Assembly: GCF_018638295.1 (NCBI RefSeq)
Contig: NZ_JABTTS010000013.1
Location: 62,001-126,000, forward strand
Length of the DNA: 64,000 nucleotides
Direction of reading: 5' to 3'
Origin: Streptomyces sp. CHD11
GTDB taxonomy: Bacteria; Actinomycetota; Actinomycetes; Streptomycetales; Streptomycetaceae
Position numbers and translations under genes: made by a program
Notes under the pieces: model-generated
Database searches by the model: none
What the model was told of the DNA's origin: nothing
What the model saw: the letters and a program-made list of their open reading frames with translations, nothing else
Shown here: positions 49,546 through 57,590 of the stretch, in pieces
How positions within the stretch are numbered: the first letter of the stretch is position 1
Layout of the letters: the number at the start of each line of letters is the position of its first letter

Positions 49546-50486
49546 CGGACTGTCCTGCCGAAGCTGGCGAGAACATCGGCGGCGGTCGTGGCGACCCAGC
49601 GGTCGAGGAGGGCGCGGACGTCGCTGCGTTGAGCGCCGATGTGCGGGGTGGCGATCAGGTTCAGCGGTCTGGGCAGGGTGTCCGCCGGCCACAGCGGCAG
49701 ATCCGATTCCTCGACGGGATCCAGGGCGAGACCGCCGACCTGACCGTCGGCGAGCGCGCGCAGACAGGCGTCGATGTCGAGCGTGCCGAGGCGGCCGACG
49801 CAGATCAGCAGCGGACGCCGTTGCCGCGCCGCGGCCAGGAACCCGGTCCCGAACCGGCCTCGGTTCTCGTCGGTGAGCGGGAGCGCCACAAGGTGGGCGT
49901 CTGCCCAGGCGGGCAGTTCACTGCCGGGCCGCGAGGGCAGGGTGTCCGGCAGGCTCGGCCGGGCGGCGAAGGCGAACTCGGCGACATGCGGAGCGAGGGA
50001 GTGCGCGCAGGCCCGGCCGACCGGCCCGGCGCCCCAAATCGCCAATCGCATCCCGGAAACGGGCGGGGCGAGGCAGTGCTGCTTCGCATGCCGCCCCTGG
50101 AACAGGGCGGCGTGCCCGTACGGGATCCGGCGAGCGAGCGCGAGCAGTGCGGCCAAGGCCCATTCGGCGACCGCGTCGCCGGCTGGCTCCGGGTTGCGGT
50201 GCACGCTGATTCCCCGCGCGGCCAGGGCGTCGATGTCGATGCCGTCCAGTCCGGAGCCGGCCCGGATCACGTGCCGCAGCGCCGGCCACTGGCTCAGGCG
50301 CTCGGTATCCAGCCGGTACCCTGACCGCAGCACCAGCACTTCGGCCCGGGCGGCAAGTTCCGGATCCGCGGTGGCGAGCGCGGTGATCTCCCGGATCGCG
50401 CAGCCGGGGAGGCGTTGCTGCAGCAGCGCGGTGTCGGCCGCGCCTCGCACGCTTACGAGCAGCGGCGCCTCGCGCTCCGCGCTCAC
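49542..50486 (-). CDS. D-isomer-specific 2-hydroxyacid dehydrogenase
   Basis: 314 residues. The NAD-binding Rossmann turn GMRLAIWGAGPVGRAC, the catalytic-type Arg region (LLICVGRLGTLD), the acidic region LDPVEESDLPLW and the final LNLIATPHIGAQ with catalytic His are all present. Such enzymes reduce 2-oxoacids. With the PEP-mutase-like protein in the same operon, phosphonopyruvate is an attractive substrate, giving phosphonolactate; that is an inference. Confidence 0.87.
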   Translation of the reverse strand: MSAEREAPLLVSVRGAADTALLQQRLPGCAIREITALATADPELAARAEVLVLRSGYRLDTERLSQWPALRHVIRAGSGLDGIDIDALAARGISVHRNPEPAGDAVAEWALAALLALARRIPYGHAALFQGRHAKQHCLAPPVSGMRLAIWGAGPVGRACAHSLAPHVAEFAFAARPSLPDTLPSRPGSELPAWADAHLVALPLTDENRGRFGTGFLAAARQRRPLLICVGRLGTLDIDACLRALADGQVGGLALDPVEESDLPLWPADTLPRPLNLIATPHIGAQRSDVRALLDRWVATTAADVLASFGRTVR

Positions 50487-51172
50487 TGCTGGGTCCCGTC
50501 GGGGGGAGCCGTGTAGCGGCCGAAGGCGAGGTCACCGGCGCCGGTGATGACCTGAAGCGGTGTGGGGGCGCGGAAGTAGTCCTCGCAGGCTGCCTTGACG
50601 CCAGGCAGCCCGTTCCATGCCTTCGGGTTCGCCTCCAGGTCGGCGTAGTCGTCGACGATCAGCGTGCCGCCGGGGGCCATGCGCGGCACGCATGCGGTCA
50701 GGCAGGTGTGGATGGAGTCGTAGTAGTCGCCGTCCAGGTAGGCGAAGGCGATCTGGTCCGGAAGCTGGTCGGGGAGGGTGTCGGCGAACCAGCCGGGGTG
50801 GATCGCCGGCGGGGTGCGGCCCCAGCGGGCGTGGAGGGCGAGCACTTGTTCCGGCTCGGCGCGCAGGTACCCGGTCTCGAACAGGTCCGGGTCCTTCGTC
50901 CCGGATTCGGGCAGGCCCTGGAAAGAGTCGTAGACGTGGACGCCGCGCTGGTGCTGTCCGGTGGCGTCGAGGACGGCGCGCATCCACAGCGCCATGGCGC
51001 CCTGGTAGCAGCCGAGTTCGATCACGGCACCGGGCACGTTACGTGCTGCGAGCTGTTCGAGTTCGGTGCGGATGGCGGGCAGGCGGTCGGCATCCACGGT
51101 GTCGTCGTGGTGTCCGAGGAGCCAGTCGTGCAGTTCCGCGAGGCTCAGCTCGGTGGTGGGAGGGAGGTACAT
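50483..51172 (-). CDS. TylF/MycF-type O-methyltransferase
   Basis: 229 residues. AVIELGCYQGAMALWMRAVL is the AdoMet loop, VHVYDSFQGLPESGTKD is a TylF hallmark, AFAYLDGDYYDSIHTCL and GGTLIVDDYADLEANPKAW carry the metal and catalytic acidic residues. The overall set matches the Mg-dependent macrocin O-methyltransferase family. Coupled to the dehydrogenase by an overlapping stop/start. Confidence 0.87.
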   Translation of the reverse strand: MYLPPTTELSLAELHDWLLGHHDDTVDADRLPAIRTELEQLAARNVPGAVIELGCYQGAMALWMRAVLDATGQHQRGVHVYDSFQGLPESGTKDPDLFETGYLRAEPEQVLALHARWGRTPPAIHPGWFADTLPDQLPDQIAFAYLDGDYYDSIHTCLTACVPRMAPGGTLIVDDYADLEANPKAWNGLPGVKAACEDYFRAPTPLQVITGAGDLAFGRYTAPPDGTQQ

Positions 51173-51174
51173 GG

Positions 51175-51645
51175 TCACCACCGGTCCACGAGGACGTCGC
51201 GGTCGGCCGGGTTTCCGGCGAGTGCGTCGAGCAGTTGCCGGTTGACCCGCGGTAGCAGGTACTTGCCGCCGAACTCCTGAAGGGGCACCCACTCGAAGCC
51301 GACCTGGATCGGGTCGGGCGGGTCGGACTTGCGCGGGGTGGTGTCCTCGTCGAGGAGCTCGGCGAGGAAGTTGTGCTGGGTCTTGTGGACGGTGCCGAAC
51401 TCGTCGTCGTACTGCTCGGGGACGTACTCGACGACGAATAACAGCCGCGAGGTGCGCACCCGCAGGCCGGTCTCCTCCTTGACCTTGCGCACGACCGCGT
51501 CGCGCAGCGGCTCTCCCACCTTCGCCTTGCCGCCGGGCAGGTTGTAGTGGAAGCCGGAGTGGTCGTCGTACGACATGAGCAGGATGCGGTCCTGGTGGAC
51601 GATCGCGGCCTTGACCGACACGCTGATGCGGGGCAGGGGCGTCAT
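51175..51645 (-). CDS. NUDIX hydrolase
   Basis: 156 residues with the Nudix box GGKAKVGEPLRDAVVRKVKE followed by ETGL (GX5EX7REUXEEXGU, with V-K in place of R-E before UKEE). The N-terminus ISVSVKAAIVHQDRILLMSY is typical. Two bases separate its stop from the methyltransferase start. It might clear a nucleotide-activated by-product in the pathway. Confidence 0.85.
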   Translation of the reverse strand: MTPLPRISVSVKAAIVHQDRILLMSYDDHSGFHYNLPGGKAKVGEPLRDAVVRKVKEETGLRVRTSRLLFVVEYVPEQYDDEFGTVHKTQHNFLAELLDEDTTPRKSDPPDPIQVGFEWVPLQEFGGKYLLPRVNRQLLDALAGNPADRDVLVDRW

Positions 51646-51759
51646 GGCGCGGGTGTTCCTTCCCTCGTCGAGCCCGCCGCGGCCGACTGCCCGGCGGATG
51701 CTGGTAGTGCGGGGATGGAGCAGAGCGGAAGCTTGTGGAGCAGCGGAGCTCGGCGCCTT

Positions 51760-52635
51760 CTACAGGCAGGCGCGGGCGGTCGGGTCGGCGATCTGGAGGA
51801 GGTCGGCGACGTCGGACAGTGGCGTTCCGTCGGCGGTGAAGGAGCCGGTGGTCTGGAAGGAGGTGGCGGCGCGCCGCATTGCGGCGAGCGCGGCGCGCGA
51901 GAGCTGGTTGGCGTAGATGGCCAGGGCGAATCCGGCCGTGCCGAGATCGTCCGGGGCCAGGTGTGCAAACGCGGTGGGCACGGTCACCAGCGGCACCGTG
52001 CCTGTCCAGGCGGCGGCCGTGGCCAGGGCTTGCTGCCCGGTAGGGTCCTTGGAGTGGATGAGTACCGCGTCCGCGCCGCAATCCGCGTACGCTGCGGCCC
52101 GCTCCACTGCCTCCGTCACGCTTCCGCCGCAGATCAGGGTCTCGGTCCGCGCGATCAGGGCCACTCGCGTGCTGGCGACGTCGCGCATTGCGGTGAGCTG
52201 TTCGGTCACCGTCTCGATGCGGGCGAGCGCCTGGCTGCGGTGCAGGGCGAAGGAGTTGACCTTGGGGTAGGCGCTGTCCTCCAGGCAGAGGGCGGCGGCT
52301 CCGGCGCGGCTGAGGTCAGCGGCGAACCGGCGGGCCGTGGCCGGGGTGCCGCCAGCGTTGTCGATGTCCACGATCACCGGGAGCGCCGCCGTCCGTGTGA
52401 GGGCGAGGACAGTGTCGGCCAGGTCGCGCGGTCCCAGCACGTTCTCATCCGGCAGGCCGAGGGCCGTGGAGACCTCCAGGCCGGAAACCCACAGGGCGTG
52501 GAAGCCGGTTTCCACGGCGACCTTGGCGGCCACCGCGCTCGCGGCGCCGATTGCCCGCAGCGGGCGGCGGGCGCCCGCTGCGGCGGTGAGCCGCGTGACG
52601 AGCGGGGCTATGTCGGCCTTGGTGGGGGCGGTCAC
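51760..52635 (-). CDS. PEP-mutase-like protein with altered EDK motif
   Basis: 291 residues of the isocitrate lyase/PEP mutase superfamily. ALWVSGLEVSTALGLPDEN, IVDIDNAGG (Asp90, Asp92), LCLEDSAYPKVNSF (Glu119, Asn127, Ser128), ALIARTETLICGG (Arg163, Glu165) and ADAVLIHSKD (His194) match PEP mutase and phosphonopyruvate hydrolase and not the KRCGH type. The lysine of the EDKX5NS signature is Ser121. It may make or use phosphonopyruvate, or have changed substrate. Overlaps the kinase stop (ATGA). Confidence 0.8.
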   Translation of the reverse strand: MTAPTKADIAPLVTRLTAAAGARRPLRAIGAASAVAAKVAVETGFHALWVSGLEVSTALGLPDENVLGPRDLADTVLALTRTAALPVIVDIDNAGGTPATARRFAADLSRAGAAALCLEDSAYPKVNSFALHRSQALARIETVTEQLTAMRDVASTRVALIARTETLICGGSVTEAVERAAAYADCGADAVLIHSKDPTGQQALATAAAWTGTVPLVTVPTAFAHLAPDDLGTAGFALAIYANQLSRAALAAMRRAATSFQTTGSFTADGTPLSDVADLLQIADPTARACL

Positions 52636-53297
52636 GACGCGGCTCCTTCGCGGTCGGGCAGCAGGCCGTGCTGGGCCAGCGCCTCCCAGGCGGTGTGCAG
52701 GACGGTGGCGCGGTCCTGCGCGGCATTGATCCGGACGACCTTTCCCAAGGCGGGGAACGCGCCAGGCGTGTCGGCCACGGACTGGTACACCTCCCGGACC
52801 GCGGTCTGAACGCCCATCACATCCCAGTCGGGGCGTGTGGCGTCCCCCGAGCGGTCGGCAGCCCGTTCCATCGCGGTCTCAGGTGTGATGTCCAGGACGA
52901 GCGTGAGGTCGGGCACCAGGTGAAGGTGCTCGGTGAGACGGGCGTACGTCTCCTTCGGGGCGCGGTCGTGCTTGACCGCGAAGAAGGCCAGCTCGGACAG
53001 CAGCCATCGGTCCGCGATGACCGGGCGGGTCGGCAGGCTGGGGGTGATCAGCCGTTCGGCGGTGGCCTGCTTGTCCGCCGCAAGTGCCGCCAGGTAGCGG
53101 TCGCGGTTCTCCTCGGTGGGCTGGTACTTGCCCTCCACCAATTCCAGCGCGACTTCCGCGTCGAGAAAGTTGGTGGTCAGTACGGCGAGCGGCGTGATGC
53201 GGAACAGGCCCTCGAAGAGGCGGAACAGGCCCTTGCGCAAGGTCGTCTTACCGGTGCCGTCCAGGCCCTCGATGACGATGAAGGGGTAGCGGTCCAT
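52632..53297 (-). CDS. dTMP-kinase-like P-loop kinase
   Basis: 221 residues starting MDRYPFIVIEGLDGTGKTTL (P-loop at about 10-18). RPVIADRWLLSELAFFAVKH carries the DR motif of thymidylate kinases and LTLVLDITPETAMERAADR the LID-like Arg segment. Similarity is to the thymidylate kinase family, but a core dTMP kinase is not needed on a plasmid. It may phosphorylate a pathway nucleotide or related intermediate. Confidence 0.83.
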   Translation of the reverse strand: MDRYPFIVIEGLDGTGKTTLRKGLFRLFEGLFRITPLAVLTTNFLDAEVALELVEGKYQPTEENRDRYLAALAADKQATAERLITPSLPTRPVIADRWLLSELAFFAVKHDRAPKETYARLTEHLHLVPDLTLVLDITPETAMERAADRSGDATRPDWDVMGVQTAVREVYQSVADTPGAFPALGKVVRINAAQDRATVLHTAWEALAQHGLLPDREGAAS

Positions 53298-53301
53298 CGA
53301 G

Positions 53302-54039
53302 TTACTCCACCTGCCCTGCGCCGGTGCCCCCGGCGTACTTCGTGAACCGACCGCGCCACGGGATCGACGTCGATACCAGGTCGACCAGCCGCAGCTCGCC
53401 CAGCTCGTCCAGCAGCCCGGGAAGCCGGCTCTCGACGACGATGCTCTCGGTGACCGCGCGGCAGTAGGCCATGCGTACTGCCTCGTCCGCCGAAGCGGTC
53501 CGCAGCTGCTCGGCGAGGATCCGCTGGGCGGTGCCGAGCGCCACGATGCTCGTCGCGCTCTGCAGTGTCTTGAGAGTGATCGCGGTATCGACAGGCTGGA
53601 GGGAGGTGTGATGGACGCCGAGGTGGCGGATGACAGCGAACGCGCCTGTCCACCAGGCCGACGCAGTGCACACGCCGGCCACCGCACCGCGGACGGCCCT
53701 ATCGCTGACGCCCCCGAGCAGGGTGGCGGCGACCTGGTCGGCGCTCGCGGCCAAGGGGTTCGTCCCGGCGTCGGTCGTTCCGTACTCGGCCGGCATGTGC
53801 AGCCAGTACTGAAGTCCAGTCTGGTCGATCACGGCCTCGGCCGACGCGTCCGCGAGCGGGGCAGGGCGCGCGGTCAGCGCGCTCGGCGGGGTCTGCGCGA
53901 ACAAGGCGATGCTACTGGGCGGTGCGAGGAGTTGCTCGCACAGCTGCGGCAGGTGCAGGGCCAGACGCTGGACCTGCAGGCCGTCAGCGAGCGTCTCCCA
54001 GGACGCGGACAGGTTCGGGCCTGGAGGGGAGAGGGTCAC
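53302..54039 (-). CDS. unknown first gene of the biosynthetic operon
   Basis: 245 residues from the GTG at 54039, which has AAAGGAG 5 nt upstream; an ATG at 54060 is the alternative. Soluble and helical, with TASAWWTGAFAVIRHLGVHH, TLKTLQSATSIVALGTAQRI and RMAYCRAVTESIVVESRLPG. No motif is recognised. It lies 4 bp before the kinase gene, so it is certainly in the operon and could be a scaffold or a new enzyme of the pathway. Confidence 0.6.
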   Translation of the reverse strand: MTLSPPGPNLSASWETLADGLQVQRLALHLPQLCEQLLAPPSSIALFAQTPPSALTARPAPLADASAEAVIDQTGLQYWLHMPAEYGTTDAGTNPLAASADQVAATLLGGVSDRAVRGAVAGVCTASAWWTGAFAVIRHLGVHHTSLQPVDTAITLKTLQSATSIVALGTAQRILAEQLRTASADEAVRMAYCRAVTESIVVESRLPGLLDELGELRLVDLVSTSIPWRGRFTKYAGGTGAGQVE

Positions 54040-54174
54040 ACGGGCTCCTTTCTCGGGCATGAGGACGCCCTTTCTGGACTCATCGGGGCCGGACGCACCA
54101 CAGCGCCCGCGATCGCGGCGCACGGCCGTGTGCAGTCCGGGCAGCTGGAGGACGAAACCGGGCAAACGACCCTG

Positions 54175-54240
54175 ATTCTAGATCTCGCGGGAGGGAGTCA
54201 CAGAAGCACGGGAGTACTCGAACTTTCGTACGCATTCGAG
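54175..54240 (-). promoter_or_regulatory. possible promoter and operator of the biosynthetic operon
   Basis: On the minus strand, TAGAAT (54180-54175) is a good -10 element about 135 nt before the first start; no clear -35 is seen at 17 bp. Upstream is the inverted repeat CTCGAA...TTCGAG (54217-54240) with an internal GTAC pair, a possible regulator site. Most of the 54040-54276 gap is otherwise featureless. Confidence 0.35.
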
Positions 54241-54276
54241 AAGTTGGCTCGGTCCGGGCACTCGCGCCGACGGTTG

Positions 54277-54714
54277 TCATTGGCCTTCCTCCGTGTCGGC
54301 GGCATGGCCGATCCGGAACCAGACCTGCTTCCCGTACAACAGGGGCTGGCTCTGCAGCTCGTCGGCCAGGCAGGACAGCAGGAACAGGCCCCGGCCGCCC
54401 TCGGCATCCCCGTCGGGGTCCTTCACGGTCGGCAGCGCGTCCTCGAAATCGGTGACGCCGACCAGGATGCCGTCCGGCGTCTCGCGCACCAGCAGCTCGC
54501 AGTCGCCCGGCGTGTGCTTCAGGACATTCGTCAGCAGCTCGGTGACGCCGAGCTCGGTGACGAACTCCAGCTCGCTCTTGCGCCACATCCGCAGGAGGAC
54601 CCGCACGATCTCCCGGACGCATTCCATGCTCTCGGGGTCGATCGCAGGCAGCGTCATGTGGTGCTGCCGAACTGGGCTGACCGCCATCACAGGCACTGAC
54701 CCTCCAGGTGGCAC
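54277..54714 (-). CDS. anti-sigma-factor-like ATPase (GHKL, RsbW type)
   Basis: 145 residues. The N-box VTELGVTELLTNVLKHTPGD and the glycine-rich VKDPDGDAEGGRGLFLLSCL are those of small HATPase_c proteins of the RsbW/SpoIIAB group, very common in Streptomyces. Kinase-type activity on an anti-anti-sigma factor is the family norm. It lies 237 bp upstream of the biosynthetic operon and next to a divergent XRE gene, a typical regulatory setting. Confidence 0.83.
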   Translation of the reverse strand: MPPGGSVPVMAVSPVRQHHMTLPAIDPESMECVREIVRVLLRMWRKSELEFVTELGVTELLTNVLKHTPGDCELLVRETPDGILVGVTDFEDALPTVKDPDGDAEGGRGLFLLSCLADELQSQPLLYGKQVWFRIGHAADTEEGQ

Positions 54715-54903
54715 GTGCGTCCACGGCGGAGATGGCGCGGTGTAACCGGGGCGCCACCGTCCGCTGGGTGAGCTTCGATAATGACGGCCAACTGCCCGTT
54801 CGACAAGCAGTCCTTGAGGAAAGTCTTTCCTCTCGGAGACTTGGCATATTCACGAACTGGCCCAGCCGCTAGTCTGGCGTAGAAATGGACGAGGAGGTTA
54901 GGG

Positions 54904-55761
54904 ATGCCGGTCGAGCCGACGCCTCGGCGCCGTCGCCTGGGTGCTGAACTCCGGCGTATCCGCGAAGCCTTGGGCTGGACGCAGGAGGAGGCGGCGAGCC
55001 GTCTGGGCTACCGGTCCTTCTCCACGGTCAGCAAGATCGAGAAGGGGGTGCAGGGCCTCAAGATCCAGCAGCTGCCGCACTTTTTCGAGGTATACGAGAT
55101 TACTGACCCCGAACTGCGCGAGGAACTGCGCGGCCTGGTCCGCCGGGCAGGGGAAGCCGACTGGTGGCAGCGCTACCAAGGTGTCGTCGACGACCCTCTC
55201 GGCGACTACCTCTCCCTGGTCGAAACCGCCAGCAACCTGTTCGTCTTCAACCCCGCAGCCATCCACGGGCTCCTTCAGACTCCGGAGTACGCCAGGGCCG
55301 TGACCGAGGGCAGCCGGGCCTGGAAGACGCCGGAGGACATCGACGGCTTCGTGTCCATGCGCCAGGAGCATCAGAAAAACATGCTGGAGCGCGACCCGGC
55401 GCTGAAGATCTGGGCCGTTCTTCCCGAGGGGCTCCTGCGCCAGGAAGTCGGAGGCCGGCCCGTCATGCGCGCCCAGATAGAGCATCTGATCGACCTCGCC
55501 CGCACAGCGCCCAATATCACCATCCAGGTCCTGCCGCACCGGGCCGGCGCACACGCCGGGATGGACGGACCGTTCATGCTCATGTCCTTCCCGACAGGGC
55601 GGGACTTGGTGTGCATCGAGTCCATGCGGGCCTCGCTCCACCTCAACGAGCCGGAGACGGTGGAGGTGTACCGCACCACGAGTGATCTGCTCAAATCTGA
55701 CGCTCTCTCCCAGAAGGCGTCGCTGCCACTTCTCACCTCCATCGCCAAGGACCTTGCATGA
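54904..55761 (+). CDS. XRE-family regulator with DUF5753 domain
   Basis: 285 residues. HTH at about 10-65 (ELRRIREALGWTQEEAASRL, STVSKIEKG), then the DUF5753 domain (YLSLVETASNLFVFNPAAIH GLLQTPEYAR, split over 98-127; WAVLPEGLLRQEVGG; IQVLPHRAGAHAGMDGPF). This pair with a following DUF397 gene is a standard Streptomyces regulatory unit. A GAGGAGG Shine-Dalgarno precedes the ATG. It is divergent from the anti-sigma-like gene. Confidence 0.9.
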   Translation: MPVEPTPRRRRLGAELRRIREALGWTQEEAASRLGYRSFSTVSKIEKGVQGLKIQQLPHFFEVYEITDPELREELRGLVRRAGEADWWQRYQGVVDDPLGDYLSLVETASNLFVFNPAAIHGLLQTPEYARAVTEGSRAWKTPEDIDGFVSMRQEHQKNMLERDPALKIWAVLPEGLLRQEVGGRPVMRAQIEHLIDLARTAPNITIQVLPHRAGAHAGMDGPFMLMSFPTGRDLVCIESMRASLHLNEPETVEVYRTTSDLLKSDALSQKASLPLLTSIAKDLA

Positions 55762-55994
55762 ACAAGAACGAACTCGACCCGGCCTGGGTCGAGTCCCAGC
55801 TGCGTGACGCCCAGTGGCAGACCAGCAGCGCCAGCAGCGGCGGCACCAACTGCGTCCAGATCGCCTTCCTCGACCAAGGCATCGTGGCCCTGCGTGATTC
55901 CAAGGACACCAACAAGGCTCCGCACCTGTTCACCGACTCCGAGTACGACGCCTTCGTCAGCGGGATCCAGAACGGCGAACTCCGCCGCCGCTGA
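55758..55994 (+). CDS. DUF397 protein
   Basis: 78 residues, coupled by ATGA to the XRE gene. WQTSSASSGGTNCVQIAFLD, IVALRDSKD, LFTDSEYDAFVSGIQNGEL: all DUF397 landmarks. Such proteins are thought to act with the neighbouring XRE regulator. Followed by a terminator. Confidence 0.92.
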   Translation: MNKNELDPAWVESQLRDAQWQTSSASSGGTNCVQIAFLDQGIVALRDSKDTNKAPHLFTDSEYDAFVSGIQNGELRRR

Positions 55995-56029
55995 CCCCGG
56001 ACGTACCAGCGAACACCGCTTCAGGCTCC

Positions 56030-56254
56030 TCATCTATGCGGGGGCACGGCTCGTAGCCGTGCCCCGACAATCTCGCCTCCATCACCGTGCGCGCCGCGGC
56101 ATTTTCCAGCGACTAGTGCGAGTTCAACGCGCCAGGTCATTGCCCAGCGCATGCACCAGCCAAGCCGCTCGGGGACGGGCGGGGTGTAGGCGCGAGCGAG
56201 TTGGCGCTGGCCGTAGATCTGCCAGGCCAGGGTGTTGGTGTCCTCGGCGGGCAC
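56030..56254 (-). CDS. small protein, C-terminus read through a terminator
   Basis: 74 residues: MPAEDTNTLAWQIYGQRQLA looks like a genuine N-terminus 33 bp after the NUDIX remnant. The last ten or so residues (ARLRAVPPHR) are encoded by the DUF397 terminator hairpin, so the natural 3' end is probably gone and the gene is truncated. Function unknown. Confidence 0.42.
   Translation of the reverse strand: MPAEDTNTLAWQIYGQRQLARAYTPPVPERLGWCMRWAMTWRVELALVAGKCRGAHGDGGEIVGARLRAVPPHR
56041..56065 (+). terminator. intrinsic terminator, bidirectional
   Basis: GGGGCACGGCT, loop CGT, AGCCGTGCCCC: a perfect 11-bp stem 47 bp after the DUF397 stop. It also encodes the last residues of the minus-strand frame 56030-56254. 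Confidence 0.75.
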
Positions 56255-56526
56255 GGTTGCCTCCTGGTGGGCGGGTGTCCTGGGGGTCAGGTGTGGGTGA
56301 TCAGGTAGGTGGGGCCCTCGCCACGTCGTGCTCGTTCGATGGCGTCGAGGCGGGCGAAGGCGCCGGGTGCCATCAGCTCCTGCCAGGTTGCAAGGTCATG
56401 GACGGCCCACATGTCGTGTTCCGCGGGATCGAGGCGGATCCGGTCGAGCTGGTCGGCGGTTACTGACCTTCAAAGCGTGGTGTCGGTAGGGCTGACCGCC
56501 CATGATCCCTGCGGTATGCCGAGTGC

Positions 56527-57066
56527 ATGAGGTATGCCCAGGGCGGTGGCCTGACCGACGAACGGCGGGCCTTCCGTGAGAAGTTGCGGTTGGAGGCGGC
56601 CGAGCGGTTCCACCACGGCGATGAGAACACGGTCATCGCGCACGATCTGCGTGTCAGCGTCCGGTCGGTACAGCGCTGGCGCAAAGCCTGGTCCCGCGGC
56701 GGGCCGAGGGCCCTGGCCTCGAAGGGGCCGGCATCACTGCCGCTGCTGAGCGACGACCTGTTCGCCATACTCGAGCGGGAGCTGTTCAGGGGCCCTGTCG
56801 CGCACGGCTGGCCGGACCAGACCTGGACGCTGTCACGGATCAAGACCCTGATCGGGCGCCGGTTCCACAAGAGCTACACCGTCCAGGGTGTCGCCGCACT
56901 GCTCAAACGGCACGGCTGGACCTGCCAGGCCCCCGCCCGACGTACCATCGAGCGCAACGAGGCAGCGGTGGCCGGCTGGGTGAAGCAGACCTGGCCAAGC
57001 GTGGAAGAACCGTGGCGGCGCTCGACGCCTGGCTCGTCTTCGAGGACGAGGCCGGCTTCTCGATGA
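56527..57066 (+). CDS. IS630-type transposase, first frame (DNA-binding part)
   Basis: 179 residues with helix-turn-helix segments (RFHHGDENTVIAHDLRVSVR, VQRWRKAWSRGGPRAL and SRIKTLIGRRFHKSYTVQGV). The useful part ends near WVKQTWPSVEEP, where the DDE frame takes over; the last 15 codons are out of frame. Fusion by ribosomal frameshifting over 57012-57066 is known in this family. Confidence 0.85.
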   Translation: MRYAQGGGLTDERRAFREKLRLEAAERFHHGDENTVIAHDLRVSVRSVQRWRKAWSRGGPRALASKGPASLPLLSDDLFAILERELFRGPVAHGWPDQTWTLSRIKTLIGRRFHKSYTVQGVAALLKRHGWTCQAPARRTIERNEAAVAGWVKQTWPSVEEPWRRSTPGSSSRTRPASR

Positions 57067-57590
57067 CGCCGCCGACCACCCGCACCTGGTCCCGCCGCGG
57101 CCACACCCCCGTGGTCCGTGTGCGGGGCCGCTCCCGCCGCCGCTTATCCGTCGCCGCCCTGGTCTGCTACAAACCCGGCGAACCCTCGAGGCTGATCTAC
57201 CGACCCTGCCCCGATGCCCGGCCCGACGGACGCAAAAGCTTCTCCTGGAAGGACTACCGCGACCTCATCCAGAGTGCCCACCAGCAACTCGGCGGCCCGA
57301 TCGTGCTGGTCTGGGACAACTTGAACACTCACCTGACCGCCGGCATGCGCCGCTACATCGCCGACCGCGACTGGCTCACCGTCTTCCAACTCCCGCCCTA
57401 CGCACCCGACCTCAACCCGGTCGAGGGCATCTGGTCCGTCCTACGACGCACCAGCACAGCCAACCGTGCCTTCGCCGACCCCGACGACCTGATCACCGCC
57501 GTCCGACGTGGCCTACGCCGACTCCAGTACCGCCCCGACGTCCTCGACGGCTGCCTCACCGGTACCGGCCTCCAGCGCGAGCCACTATGA
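57012..57590 (+). CDS. IS630-type transposase, second frame (DDE catalytic part)
   Basis: 192 residues. The catalytic triad is visible in WLVFEDEAGF, LVWDNLNTH and PDLNPVEGIWS (D-D-E of Tc1/IS630). It overlaps the first frame by 55 bp; a shift near GGAAGAACCG would give a full-length transposase of about 340 residues. Confidence 0.88.
   Translation: MAALDAWLVFEDEAGFSMTPPTTRTWSRRGHTPVVRVRGRSRRRLSVAALVCYKPGEPSRLIYRPCPDARPDGRKSFSWKDYRDLIQSAHQQLGGPIVLVWDNLNTHLTAGMRRYIADRDWLTVFQLPPYAPDLNPVEGIWSVLRRTSTANRAFADPDDLITAVRRGLRRLQYRPDVLDGCLTGTGLQREPL

Noticed and set aside
49542..52081. long minus-strand frame of 532 codons covering NUDIX and methyltransferase genes
   Set aside because: Only its last 230 codons (TylF-like) are real; the first 300 are Arg/Pro-rich and antiphase to the NUDIX gene.
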